Positions 34,121 to 42,077 of a stretch of 42,515 nucleotides of DNA are shown piece after piece. The first letter of the stretch is position 1, and the number at the start of each line of letters is the position of its first letter. The notes below the pieces were generated by a model, which saw nothing but the letters and a program-made list of their open reading frames with translations, was not told the DNA's origin and made no database searches. The position numbers and the translations under genes were made by a program. This stretch comes from Bacteroidota bacterium (GTDB lineage Bacteria; Bacteroidota; Ignavibacteria; Ignavibacteriales; Melioribacteraceae), in contig JAKAEE010000026.1 in assembly GCA_021820065.1 (NCBI GenBank), positions 1 to 42,515 on the forward strand, written 5' to 3'.

Positions 34121-36496
34121 GTGGCAAAATATCAAACTCAATACGGTTACTTTTCTGAAGACGGGAATGAGTATGTAATTACAAATTTTAGAACTCCGAA
34201 ACCTTGGGTCAATGTAATTTCAAACGGAGAATATGGATTAGTGATTTCACAAATCGGCAGTGGATTCAGCTGGAATGAGCATTCCGAATTTAATCGACTG
34301 AACCGCTGGCACCAAGATTTAATTCGTGATGACTGGGGAAAGTATTTTTATTTCAAGAATAACAAAACCGGTGATGTGTGGAGCCCGACTTGGATGCCAG
34401 TGAAAGCCGACCTTGACAATTATGAAGCTCGATACGGTTTTGGTTACGCTTGTTTCAAATCTGAATTCAAAAAAATTATTGTTGAGTTGACTGTTTTTAT
34501 CCCGATGAAAAGCAATCTTGAAATTTGGGATTTCAAAATCACAAACAAATTGCAAGAGCCGCTTGATCTTTCCATCTACACATATTTTGAATGGTGTTTG
34601 GGAACGTCCAACGATCATCATCGTGAATTTCATAAGCAGTTTGTAGAAACAGAATTCAACGCTGAAAACAATGCAATGCTTGCAACGAAACGTCTTTGGG
34701 AAGTTCCGCTTGGCGACCGCGGGCATTGGAATATTGAGTATCCTTACTACGGATTCATTTCTTCGAACAAAGCAATAATTGATTTCGAAGGCGACAAAGA
34801 AGAATTTGTCGGTCAATATAACAATCTTGATAAACCAGCCGGTTTGATGAAAGAATCACTCTCAAATAAAGTCGGAAAATGGAATGACTCGATTGGAACC
34901 GTACATGTCAATGCTCACATTGCACCAGACAAATGTAGAGCGATTGCGTTCTATCTTGGAATACAACCGACAAAGAAAAATGTTTTTGAAACGCTGAAAA
35001 AATTTCGCACGGAAGAACAAATTCAGAATGCTTTAGTTGAAGTAAAAAAATATTGGGACGATGTGTTAGATACACTTGAAATCAAAACGCCGGACGATGC
35101 AATGGATTTGATGATAAACAAGTGGGCGCGTTATCAGGCAATAGCTGGAAGGCTGTTGGCTCGCACGGCATATTATCAGCAGAGCGGCGCATTTGGTTTC
35201 CGTGATCAACTTCAGGATAGTTTGGTTTATCTGCCGATCGATCACAAACTAACTGAAAAACAAATTCGTCTTCACGCGCGTCATCAATTTGAAGACGGAA
35301 CAGTTTTACACTGGTGGCATCCTATCAGCGACACTGGACTGCCGACAAAAATGACCGACGATTTGTTGTGGCTTCCTTTCGTACTTTTCCATTATCTCGA
35401 TGAAACATCAAACTATAAAATTTTAGATGAGACTGAACCATATTACGATAACAAAGAAAAACAAGATTCACTTTTTAACCATTGTGTTGCCGCAATAGAA
35501 AAAGTTCTCACTCGTTTTAGCGAACGCGGGTTACCGTTGATTGGCGCCGGTGATTGGAATGACGGCTTAAGCGCTGTGGGTCTGGAGTTCAAAGGAGAAT
35601 CTGTTTGGCTCGCACATTTCTTTTACATGATCTTACAAAGGTTTGCAAAAATTTCTGGTAAAGTCGGAAAGAAGGATTTGCAGAATCGGTACAATCAAAA
35701 AGCAGATGAGCTGAAGCTGGCAATTAATAAATTTGCTTGGGATGGCGAGTGGTTCTGGCGAGCAACAAAAGACAATGGAGAAAAAATCGGAAGTCATGAA
35801 TGTGAAGAAGGTAAAATTTATCTGAACGCGCAGACTTGGAGTGTCATTTGCGATTCGACAGATGCTAAAAGAAAAACGAGCGCCATGAATTCCGTTTCGA
35901 AATACTTGTTAAAAAACAACGGTGCACTTTTGCTCTGGCCTGCATACACCAAGCCGGATAAATATATTGGCTATCTTTCACGTTACGCTCCGGCTCGAAG
36001 AGAAAACGGCGGCATTTACACTCATGCAGCAACATGGGCAATTCAAGCGTTTGCAATGATGAAAGATGCTGAGAACGCTTGGCTTGCGTATTCAAGATTG
36101 AACCCGATTAACAGCGGAATGGACCCGGAAAAATATGTTGCAGAACCATTTGTAACTCCGGGAAATATTGACGGCCCAGATTCGCCAAATTATGGAATGG
36201 CGGGATGGACATGGTACACCGGCTCAGCGCAATGGTTTAACAAAGTTGTTTTGGAATGGATTCTTGGCGTTCGTCCAACCGAAGAAGGATTAGTCATCGA
36301 TCCATGTGTTCCGAAAGAATGGAAAGAGTACAAAGTTAAACGCACGTTCCGTGGAACTGTTTACAACGTTATTGTGAAAAACGAATCCGGCGTTTCATTT
36401 GGCGTTAAGGAAATAATTGTTGATGGAGTAAAACAAAGGGAAAACTTAATAAAGCCGGTAGATAAGCCCACTGTAAAAGTTGAAATCACACTTTGA
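34121..36496 (+). CDS. GH94 beta-glucoside phosphorylase, NdvB-domain-like, specificity open
   Basis: A 791-residue cytosolic enzyme starting with GTG at 34121 behind AAGGAAA. The N-terminus 'YGYFSEDGNEYVITNFRTPKPWVN' is that of cellobiose-phosphorylase-type GH94. The (alpha/alpha)6 domain has 'GAFGFRDQLQDSL' and 'VLHWWHPISDTGLPTKMTDDLLWLPF', a wording close to the phosphorylase domain of cyclic beta-1,2-glucan synthase (NdvB/ChvB), and the catalytic acid region 'GAGDWNDGL' (about 476-484). GH94 enzymes split a beta-glucoside with phosphate to alpha-glucose-1-phosphate. The length fits cellobiose or cellobionic acid phosphorylases; the GH144/GH35 neighbours point to beta-1,2-gluco-oligosaccharides, though known 1,2-beta-oligoglucan phosphorylases are longer (about 1,100 residues). 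No signal peptide. The specificity is undecided. Confidence 0.9.
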   Translation: MAKYQTQYGYFSEDGNEYVITNFRTPKPWVNVISNGEYGLVISQIGSGFSWNEHSEFNRLNRWHQDLIRDDWGKYFYFKNNKTGDVWSPTWMPVKADLDNYEARYGFGYACFKSEFKKIIVELTVFIPMKSNLEIWDFKITNKLQEPLDLSIYTYFEWCLGTSNDHHREFHKQFVETEFNAENNAMLATKRLWEVPLGDRGHWNIEYPYYGFISSNKAIIDFEGDKEEFVGQYNNLDKPAGLMKESLSNKVGKWNDSIGTVHVNAHIAPDKCRAIAFYLGIQPTKKNVFETLKKFRTEEQIQNALVEVKKYWDDVLDTLEIKTPDDAMDLMINKWARYQAIAGRLLARTAYYQQSGAFGFRDQLQDSLVYLPIDHKLTEKQIRLHARHQFEDGTVLHWWHPISDTGLPTKMTDDLLWLPFVLFHYLDETSNYKILDETEPYYDNKEKQDSLFNHCVAAIEKVLTRFSERGLPLIGAGDWNDGLSAVGLEFKGESVWLAHFFYMILQRFAKISGKVGKKDLQNRYNQKADELKLAINKFAWDGEWFWRATKDNGEKIGSHECEEGKIYLNAQTWSVICDSTDAKRKTSAMNSVSKYLLKNNGALLLWPAYTKPDKYIGYLSRYAPARRENGGIYTHAATWAIQAFAMMKDAENAWLAYSRLNPINSGMDPEKYVAEPFVTPGNIDGPDSPNYGMAGWTWYTGSAQWFNKVVLEWILGVRPTEEGLVIDPCVPKEWKEYKVKRTFRGTVYNVIVKNESGVSFGVKEIIVDGVKQRENLIKPVDKPTVKVEITL

Positions 36497-36504
36497 AAAC
36501 CAAT

Positions 36505-36509
36505 AGGTG
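36505..36509 (+). promoter_or_regulatory. Ribosome binding site deciding the GH144-like lipoprotein start
   Basis: AGGTG lies 4 bases before ATG 36514. An in-frame TTG at 36493, inside the end of the GH94 gene, would add seven residues before the lipoprotein leader and has no site of its own. Confidence 0.6.
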
Positions 36510-36513
36510 CTCA

Positions 36514-37902
36514 ATGAGAAAATTGATTTACTTACTATTTTTTGGTTTCGCGTTAAATGTTGGGTGTCAGTCGCTTAATCTAAAATATCTTCCGTATGAT
36601 AAAACTGAGTTTAAGCTAACGCAAAATGAAAAAGCTTTTCTTGACACGCTTCAGTACAAATCTTTTCTCTATTTCATTCATGAAATAAATCCTGAAAACG
36701 GAATGGTGAAAGATCGCTCTCAGCCCAGCTCGCCTGCATCAATGGCAGCAGTTGGATTTGCAATTCCGATTTGGGCAATCGGTTCGGAAAAAAGTTGGAT
36801 GTCTAAAGAACAAGCGATTGATTACACGCTCGCACTTTTCAATTTCTTGTGGAACTCCGATCAAAGTCTGGATCCGCTCGCAACCGGTTACAAAGGATTT
36901 TATTATCACTTCGTTGATATGAAAACCGGAAAACGTTTTTGGAATTGCGAACTTTCATCCATCGATTCCGGGCTGCTCTACTGCGGAATAATTTTCGCAC
37001 GACAGTACTATGATGGCAATAATGAAAAAGAAATAAAAATTAGAGAACTGGCGAATAAACTATTAGATCGTGTGGACTGGAAATTTTTTGCCTTGCCAGA
37101 TCATGGCAAGTATGCCAACACAATTTCTATGGGCTGGACTGAAAAAGAAGGAATTAGTTCTGTTGGATGGTGGGGTTACACGGAAGCGTTGTTTCTTTAT
37201 GTTATAGCTGCTGGAATGGATATGTCGAATATTGAAAAACGTTATGAAACATGGTTAAGCACTTATCAGTGGCGCGAACCTTACAAAAGCTTGGGACATG
37301 TTGCTTTTCCTGCATTGTTTATCCACCAATTTTCGATGATGTTTTTGGATATGAGAGGACTTTCAGACAAGTACATGATTAAGAAAGGAATCGATTACTT
37401 TGAAAACTCCCGTCGCGCAACTTATGTTCAGCGCGAATACGCAATTCAAAATCCCGATAATTGGGTGGGTTACGATTCGCTGACGTGGGGATTAAGCGCG
37501 TGCGACGGTCCCGGTTCCAAATATAATTTTGACGGAAGAAATTTTTGGGATTACTCTGCACGCGGAACGTCCGGACCCGATTCCACATTTGACGACGGCA
37601 CGATTGCACCTTACGCCGCAGCATCATCAATCCCATTCGCGCCGGAGATTTGTATTCCAGCCGTAATGAACATGTATGAAAAATACGGTTCAAGCGGACT
37701 GTGGAAAAAATACGGTTTCGTGGATTCGTTCAACCCGACTATAAACTGGTACGACACAGACGATCTCGGTCTCGATGAAGGCCCGATTGTTTTGATGATC
37801 GAGAATTTTCACAACGGATTCGTTTGGAAATATTTTATGAAAGATCCGATCGTTCAAAAAGGATTGAAGCGATTGGGATTCGAAAAAATTGAAAAGAAAT
37901 AA
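36514..37902 (+). CDS. GH144-like (glycoamylase-domain PF10091) lipoprotein, probable beta-1,2-glucanase
   Basis: A 462-residue protein from ATG 36514. The leader MRKLIYLLFFGFALNVGC gives a likely lipidated Cys18, though the lipobox is imperfect. The (alpha/alpha)6 body has features of the PF10091 family: 'FLYFIHEINPENGMVKDRSQPSSPASMAAVGFAIPIWAIG' opens it, then 'YKGFYYHFVDMKTGKRFWNCELSSIDSGLLYCGI', 'GWWGYTEALFLYVIAAG', 'WGLSACDGPG' and 'GLDEGPIVLMIENFHNGFVWKYF'. GH144, the characterised family with this domain, contains endo-beta-1,2-glucanases and sophorose-releasing exo-enzymes. It sits between GH94 and GH35, and a second GH144-like gene follows. It should act at the periplasmic or outer membrane face. 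The activity is inferred from family and context; other PF10091 members are uncharacterised. Confidence 0.85.
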   Translation: MRKLIYLLFFGFALNVGCQSLNLKYLPYDKTEFKLTQNEKAFLDTLQYKSFLYFIHEINPENGMVKDRSQPSSPASMAAVGFAIPIWAIGSEKSWMSKEQAIDYTLALFNFLWNSDQSLDPLATGYKGFYYHFVDMKTGKRFWNCELSSIDSGLLYCGIIFARQYYDGNNEKEIKIRELANKLLDRVDWKFFALPDHGKYANTISMGWTEKEGISSVGWWGYTEALFLYVIAAGMDMSNIEKRYETWLSTYQWREPYKSLGHVAFPALFIHQFSMMFLDMRGLSDKYMIKKGIDYFENSRRATYVQREYAIQNPDNWVGYDSLTWGLSACDGPGSKYNFDGRNFWDYSARGTSGPDSTFDDGTIAPYAAASSIPFAPEICIPAVMNMYEKYGSSGLWKKYGFVDSFNPTINWYDTDDLGLDEGPIVLMIENFHNGFVWKYFMKDPIVQKGLKRLGFEKIEKK

Positions 37903-37909
37903 GTACCCA

Positions 37910-40066
37910 ATGAAAGACCACTCATTCGGAAACGGAATACGATACGTGAGTTCTACTAATTCAAAAAAATACTTCACAAAAAACGGAAATCCTTACTTTG
38001 TAATTTCCGGTGAGATTCATTACTTCAGAGTTGATCCCCGCCTTTGGGAGAAGCATCTTCTTTTACTTAAACAATCCGGCGCCAACACAACATCAACATA
38101 TATTCCGTGGGACTGGCACGAGTACGAAGAAAATAAATTTGATTTCACCGGTGAGACTCATCCGGCAAGAAATATTATCGAGTACATTGAGTTGTGTAAG
38201 AAGGTCGGACTGAACCTTATCGTCAAGCCAGGCCCATATATTTTGGCTGAGTATGAAGCGCACGGTCTTCCCGGGTGGCTGTTGAACAAGTGCAGCCGAG
38301 ATGCGCATTCGATTGATGAGAATGGAAACGTTATTTCGCCCGATTTGATGTCGTACATGTCGGAAGAATATCTCTACTACGCATTTCTCTGGTTCGATAA
38401 AATTATGCCTATCATCGCTAAGTATCAGACAAGCAACGGCGGACTGATCACAACAATGCAAGTGTGCAACGAGGTCGGCGTATTTCAGTGGCTTTCAGGA
38501 AAAATCGATTACAATGATTCGGTGATAAATCTTTACAAAGAATTTTTGAAGGAAAAGTACGGCACCGTTGAATCCATGAACACGGTTTACGGAACTGAAT
38601 ATTCTTCATTCGATAAAGTTATTGCGCCAAAAGGTAAAATTGGAACCAAACAAGATTACTGCGCATACTATGACTTTCATCTTTTCTACAGACACTTCTA
38701 TGCGTTGTATCTTGATACGCTTGTAAAAAAAATCAGAAGCTTCAATATTGATTTGCAATTGACGCACAACATTCCCGGATGGATATACGGCAATGCAGCA
38801 GAATTACCGATGCTCATCAGCACGTACGAAGAAGTTATGCGCACACGTTCCGACATTGTCTTTGGACTTGATCACATACCGGAATTCTTTTCGTTCAGAA
38901 ATGCTCACTCGGATTTGGCGTGCAACAAAATTTTGGAAGCGATGCAGCCGTACGGACCCGTATGGGCTGCGGAATTCCAATCCGGAACTAGAGAACATCA
39001 CGTTAAAAGTGATGCGAATGATCTGGAAACATTTTATTATTCCTCGCTTGCGCACGGATTGAAGAGTTTCAATTACTATATGTTCTCGCAAGGAATTAAT
39101 CCTAAGGGAAAAGGATTCTTCGGCAAAACATTTTACTTCCAAACGCCGCTGAATTACAAAGCTGAGAAATCGAATTTGTTCCAAGCGATTAGCAAGGTGG
39201 ATAAGTTCATCAACCAAGAGAAAGAAAATCTTCTCCTGAGTGAGATGAAGGCAAATATCTGCGTCGGATTTTACAAACCATACTTCTATACCGAACTTAC
39301 CACATCGCAATTGCTTAGAGAAAAACGTCTGGATGTTGAAAAGCTGGGTCTATCACTCGATCCGCGTTTTGTGCGCGAAGAAATTTTCTTCAACGGGCTT
39401 TTGCGCGGACTTCAAACATTGAACTTCAATTACGATATCCGTGATCTTGAAAATAATTCGGTAGAAAATATTCTGAATTACAAACAACTTTGGGTAGTAA
39501 CAACTGAATTCATGGACGCGGAGACTCAGAAGTTTCTAGTTTCATACGTGAAAAACGGCGGACATCTTGTAATGTATCCCGCAGTTCCAACATTGGATAA
39601 TTATCTTAATCCATGCACGATCCTTAGAGACGAATTAACCCTTCAGTTTACGAAATCAACCAGCCCGAATAAGGTTAATGCTTTTGGTATCGAAGATGCT
39701 TTTACCATTTTCAGAGACAAGCAGATTTTTGATGCAACTGAAAAAGAAATAGTCGCGATAACTGAGAAAGGTGAAACGTGCGGCGTAAACAAAAAACTAG
39801 GCAACGGAATGATCACGGTGCTCGGCTTCGCATTCGGTTACACAAGCGACGAGCACCTTCACATTTTTGAAAAGATAGTTTCACTCAATAAAATCAAGAG
39901 GGAAGTCAAGGTCTCCGATTCGGACATTCAGTTTGTAATTCGAAAGGGAAAGAAGTATTCTTATTTATTCCTTTTGAACTATCACAATAAGAAAAGTACG
40001 TTTACGGTGGATTCGAAGAGGGTTACTTTGAATCCCTTCTCAAGTAAGGTTATAAAGTTGAAATAG
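37910..40066 (+). CDS. GH35 enzyme, probable beta-1,2-glucosyltransferase (IALB_1185-like)
   Basis: A 718-residue cytosolic GH35 protein (no signal peptide). ATG 37910 is preferred over a TTG at 37889 that overlaps the previous gene. Barrel features: 'VISGEIHYFRVDPRLWEKHLLLLKQSGANT', 'KPGPYILAEYEAHGLPGWLL', acid/base E188 in 'MQVCNEVG' (usual GH35 form VENEYG) and nucleophile E355 in 'VWAAEFQSGT'. Most GH35 enzymes are beta-galactosidases, which does not fit here. Ignavibacterium album IALB_1185, a GH35 encoded among endo-beta-1,2-glucanase homologues, is a beta-1,2-glucosyltransferase using sophorose as donor. Its reported E343 and E102 both fall 12 positions before E355 and E114 here, a consistent offset. 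It probably transfers glucose from sophoro-oligosaccharides to glucosides. Identity with IALB_1185 is inferred from memory, not aligned. Confidence 0.85.
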   Translation: MKDHSFGNGIRYVSSTNSKKYFTKNGNPYFVISGEIHYFRVDPRLWEKHLLLLKQSGANTTSTYIPWDWHEYEENKFDFTGETHPARNIIEYIELCKKVGLNLIVKPGPYILAEYEAHGLPGWLLNKCSRDAHSIDENGNVISPDLMSYMSEEYLYYAFLWFDKIMPIIAKYQTSNGGLITTMQVCNEVGVFQWLSGKIDYNDSVINLYKEFLKEKYGTVESMNTVYGTEYSSFDKVIAPKGKIGTKQDYCAYYDFHLFYRHFYALYLDTLVKKIRSFNIDLQLTHNIPGWIYGNAAELPMLISTYEEVMRTRSDIVFGLDHIPEFFSFRNAHSDLACNKILEAMQPYGPVWAAEFQSGTREHHVKSDANDLETFYYSSLAHGLKSFNYYMFSQGINPKGKGFFGKTFYFQTPLNYKAEKSNLFQAISKVDKFINQEKENLLLSEMKANICVGFYKPYFYTELTTSQLLREKRLDVEKLGLSLDPRFVREEIFFNGLLRGLQTLNFNYDIRDLENNSVENILNYKQLWVVTTEFMDAETQKFLVSYVKNGGHLVMYPAVPTLDNYLNPCTILRDELTLQFTKSTSPNKVNAFGIEDAFTIFRDKQIFDATEKEIVAITEKGETCGVNKKLGNGMITVLGFAFGYTSDEHLHIFEKIVSLNKIKREVKVSDSDIQFVIRKGKKYSYLFLLNYHNKKSTFTVDSKRVTLNPFSSKVIKLK

Positions 40067-40094
40067 TTTTCAATCAAAAAAGGAAGAGTTGATA

Positions 40095-42077
40095 ATGAGA
40101 AGTTTAGTTACCTGTTTAATCGTGTTTTTAACTGCCATAAATTTATACGCACAAACCGATACAACACCGCCGGCAACACCTCAAAATGTGAAGTCGATTG
40201 ATTATGAATTGCACATAGACGTAACATGGCAGCCGAACACGGAATCCGATCTTGCCGGTTACAAAATTTATAAATGGGATAGAACTGCTTTTAAATTCGT
40301 TGACAGTGTTAAAAAATACAGATCATTTTATACCGATTGGATCGGCGCCACTTCTGTTTCCAACAAGTACAAAGTTGCAGCTTATGACAATTCAGGTAAT
40401 ATATCGCCGTTGAGTGCAGAGGTAACAACTTTCACTCATGCAATGTCCGACTCGGAATTTCTTGACATGACTCAGCGTGCAGCGTTCCGATACTTCTGGG
40501 ATTGGGGCGATCCGAATTCCGGTATCGCACGTGAACGCCATGAACCAAACGAAAGCGATGTAACGAACACAAGCGGAGGAGGAGGATTTGGCGTGATGGC
40601 AATTATTGTCGGCATCGAACGCGGATTCATCACTCGTGACGAAGGTGTTGCTAGGATAAAAAAGATTGTCAACTTCTTGGCTAACACAATCCAAAAATTT
40701 CACGGTGCATTTCCTCATTGGTTTAACGGAACAACGGGTAAAGTTGTTAAGTTTGGAAAATACCAGGATGGAGGAGACATTGTTGAAACTTCGTTTATGT
40801 TCGAAGGGCTTCTTGCGGCAAGACAATATTTCGATGGATCGAATAGCGATGAAGTATATATCAGAAGTACAATCACCCAATTATGGTTGGGTGTTGATTG
40901 GGATTTTTATAGAAACGGCTACACAGGTTTATACTGGAACTGGTCACCGACTTATGGATTTAATATTCCCGAAGGCGGATCTTTTCTTTTTCACGGATGG
41001 TCCGAAACAATGATAACATATTTCCTTGCAGTTGCTTCACCAACACACCCGATCCAACCAGCTTACTACAAAAGCGGTTGGGGAAATGAAGGTGGTAATC
41101 CTGATATACGGTATAAAGGTGGACCGAAATACGGGTATCAACTTCAAGTCGGTTCGGATTATGGCGGACCGCTTTTCTGGACTCACTATTCTTACATGGG
41201 ATTTGATCCGCGCGGCAAGCGGGATCTGTACGCAAATTATTTTGTGAATAATCATGATCAATCAATGATAAACCGTGCGTACAGCATTGCTAACCCTAAA
41301 GGATTTGTAGGTTACAACGCTAATTGTTGGGGTTTAACGGCAAGCTATAGTCTTCCAAGCGTTTACTACCAAGCTCACCAGCCGGGCGCAGAAGACAACG
41401 GAACTATTTCACCAACAGCCGCACTTTCTGCTATGCCTTATTTTCTTTACGAAGCAGATAATTACTCACTCGATGCAATAAAATATTTTTACCGAACCTT
41501 TGGACAAAAGCTGTGGGGTGATTTCGGTTTTAAAGACGCGTTTAATCTAACTTACTCCGATGCGATTAAAGACAAAAACGGGTCAATTATTGGATACATT
41601 CCGGGAGAAGTATTCGTCAATAATTATCTTGCCATTGATGAGGGACCGATTGTGTGTATGATCGAAAATTACCGTTCGCAATTGTTGTGGAAGTTGTTTA
41701 TGGCAGACGAAGACGTTAAACGAGTTATTGCAAGTAATAATCCTTTCTTTCCATCAAGCGATCCTTCAACTGATGTGAAGAGTGAAACAAGTCTTCCTAC
41801 TGAGTTTGTGTTGAAAGGAAATTATCCAAATCCATTCAATCCGAGCACTGTAATAAGTTTTTTTGTTCCTAAAACGGAACGAGTTTCGGTAGTTGTTTAT
41901 AATTTGCTCGGTCAAAAAGTTAAAAGTTTGTTAGACGAAGAAATTTCACCTGGCGAAAAATCCGTTAGTTGGAACGGTACAAATGAAGTCGGCGACACAG
42001 TTTCATCTGGAGTTTATATCTATAAAATCAGCGCAGACGGAAATTTTTATTCCGGCAAAATGATTCTGCAAAAATGA
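40095..42077 (+). CDS. GH144-like secreted beta-1,2-glucanase with FN3 domain and T9SS tag
   Basis: A 660-residue protein from ATG 40095 behind AGGAAG. Signal peptide MRSLVTCLIVFLTAINLYA/Q. A fibronectin type III domain (about 24-112, 'PPATPQNVKSIDYELHIDVTW') is followed by the PF10091 glycoamylase-like domain (about 120-550) with 'AAFRYFWDWGDPNSGIARERHEP', 'GGGGFGVMAIIVGIERGFI', 'FHGAFPHWFNGTTGK', 'GGDIVETSFMFEGLLAARQYFDG', 'HGWSETMITYFLAVASP' and 'LAIDEGPIVCMIENYRSQLLWKLF'. A T9SS domain (about 568-660, 'NYPNPFNPSTVISF') ends 'GKMILQK'. It shares the domain of the lipoprotein two genes upstream but should be on the surface or outside, making it the probable first attacker of beta-1,2-glucan. 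Its stop overlaps the next gene by 4 bases (ATGA). Confidence 0.87.
   Translation: MRSLVTCLIVFLTAINLYAQTDTTPPATPQNVKSIDYELHIDVTWQPNTESDLAGYKIYKWDRTAFKFVDSVKKYRSFYTDWIGATSVSNKYKVAAYDNSGNISPLSAEVTTFTHAMSDSEFLDMTQRAAFRYFWDWGDPNSGIARERHEPNESDVTNTSGGGGFGVMAIIVGIERGFITRDEGVARIKKIVNFLANTIQKFHGAFPHWFNGTTGKVVKFGKYQDGGDIVETSFMFEGLLAARQYFDGSNSDEVYIRSTITQLWLGVDWDFYRNGYTGLYWNWSPTYGFNIPEGGSFLFHGWSETMITYFLAVASPTHPIQPAYYKSGWGNEGGNPDIRYKGGPKYGYQLQVGSDYGGPLFWTHYSYMGFDPRGKRDLYANYFVNNHDQSMINRAYSIANPKGFVGYNANCWGLTASYSLPSVYYQAHQPGAEDNGTISPTAALSAMPYFLYEADNYSLDAIKYFYRTFGQKLWGDFGFKDAFNLTYSDAIKDKNGSIIGYIPGEVFVNNYLAIDEGPIVCMIENYRSQLLWKLFMADEDVKRVIASNNPFFPSSDPSTDVKSETSLPTEFVLKGNYPNPFNPSTVISFFVPKTERVSVVVYNLLGQKVKSLLDEEISPGEKSVSWNGTNEVGDTVSSGVYIYKISADGNFYSGKMILQK

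Noticed and set aside
34319..34816. 165-codon open frame antisense to the GH94 gene
   Set aside because: Overlaps a conserved enzyme completely and has no coding features of its own.
37910..40066. Plain beta-galactosidase (lactose) annotation for the GH35 gene
   Set aside because: Changed active-site motifs and the GH144/GH94 context argue for glucan chemistry; no lactose or galactan genes are nearby.
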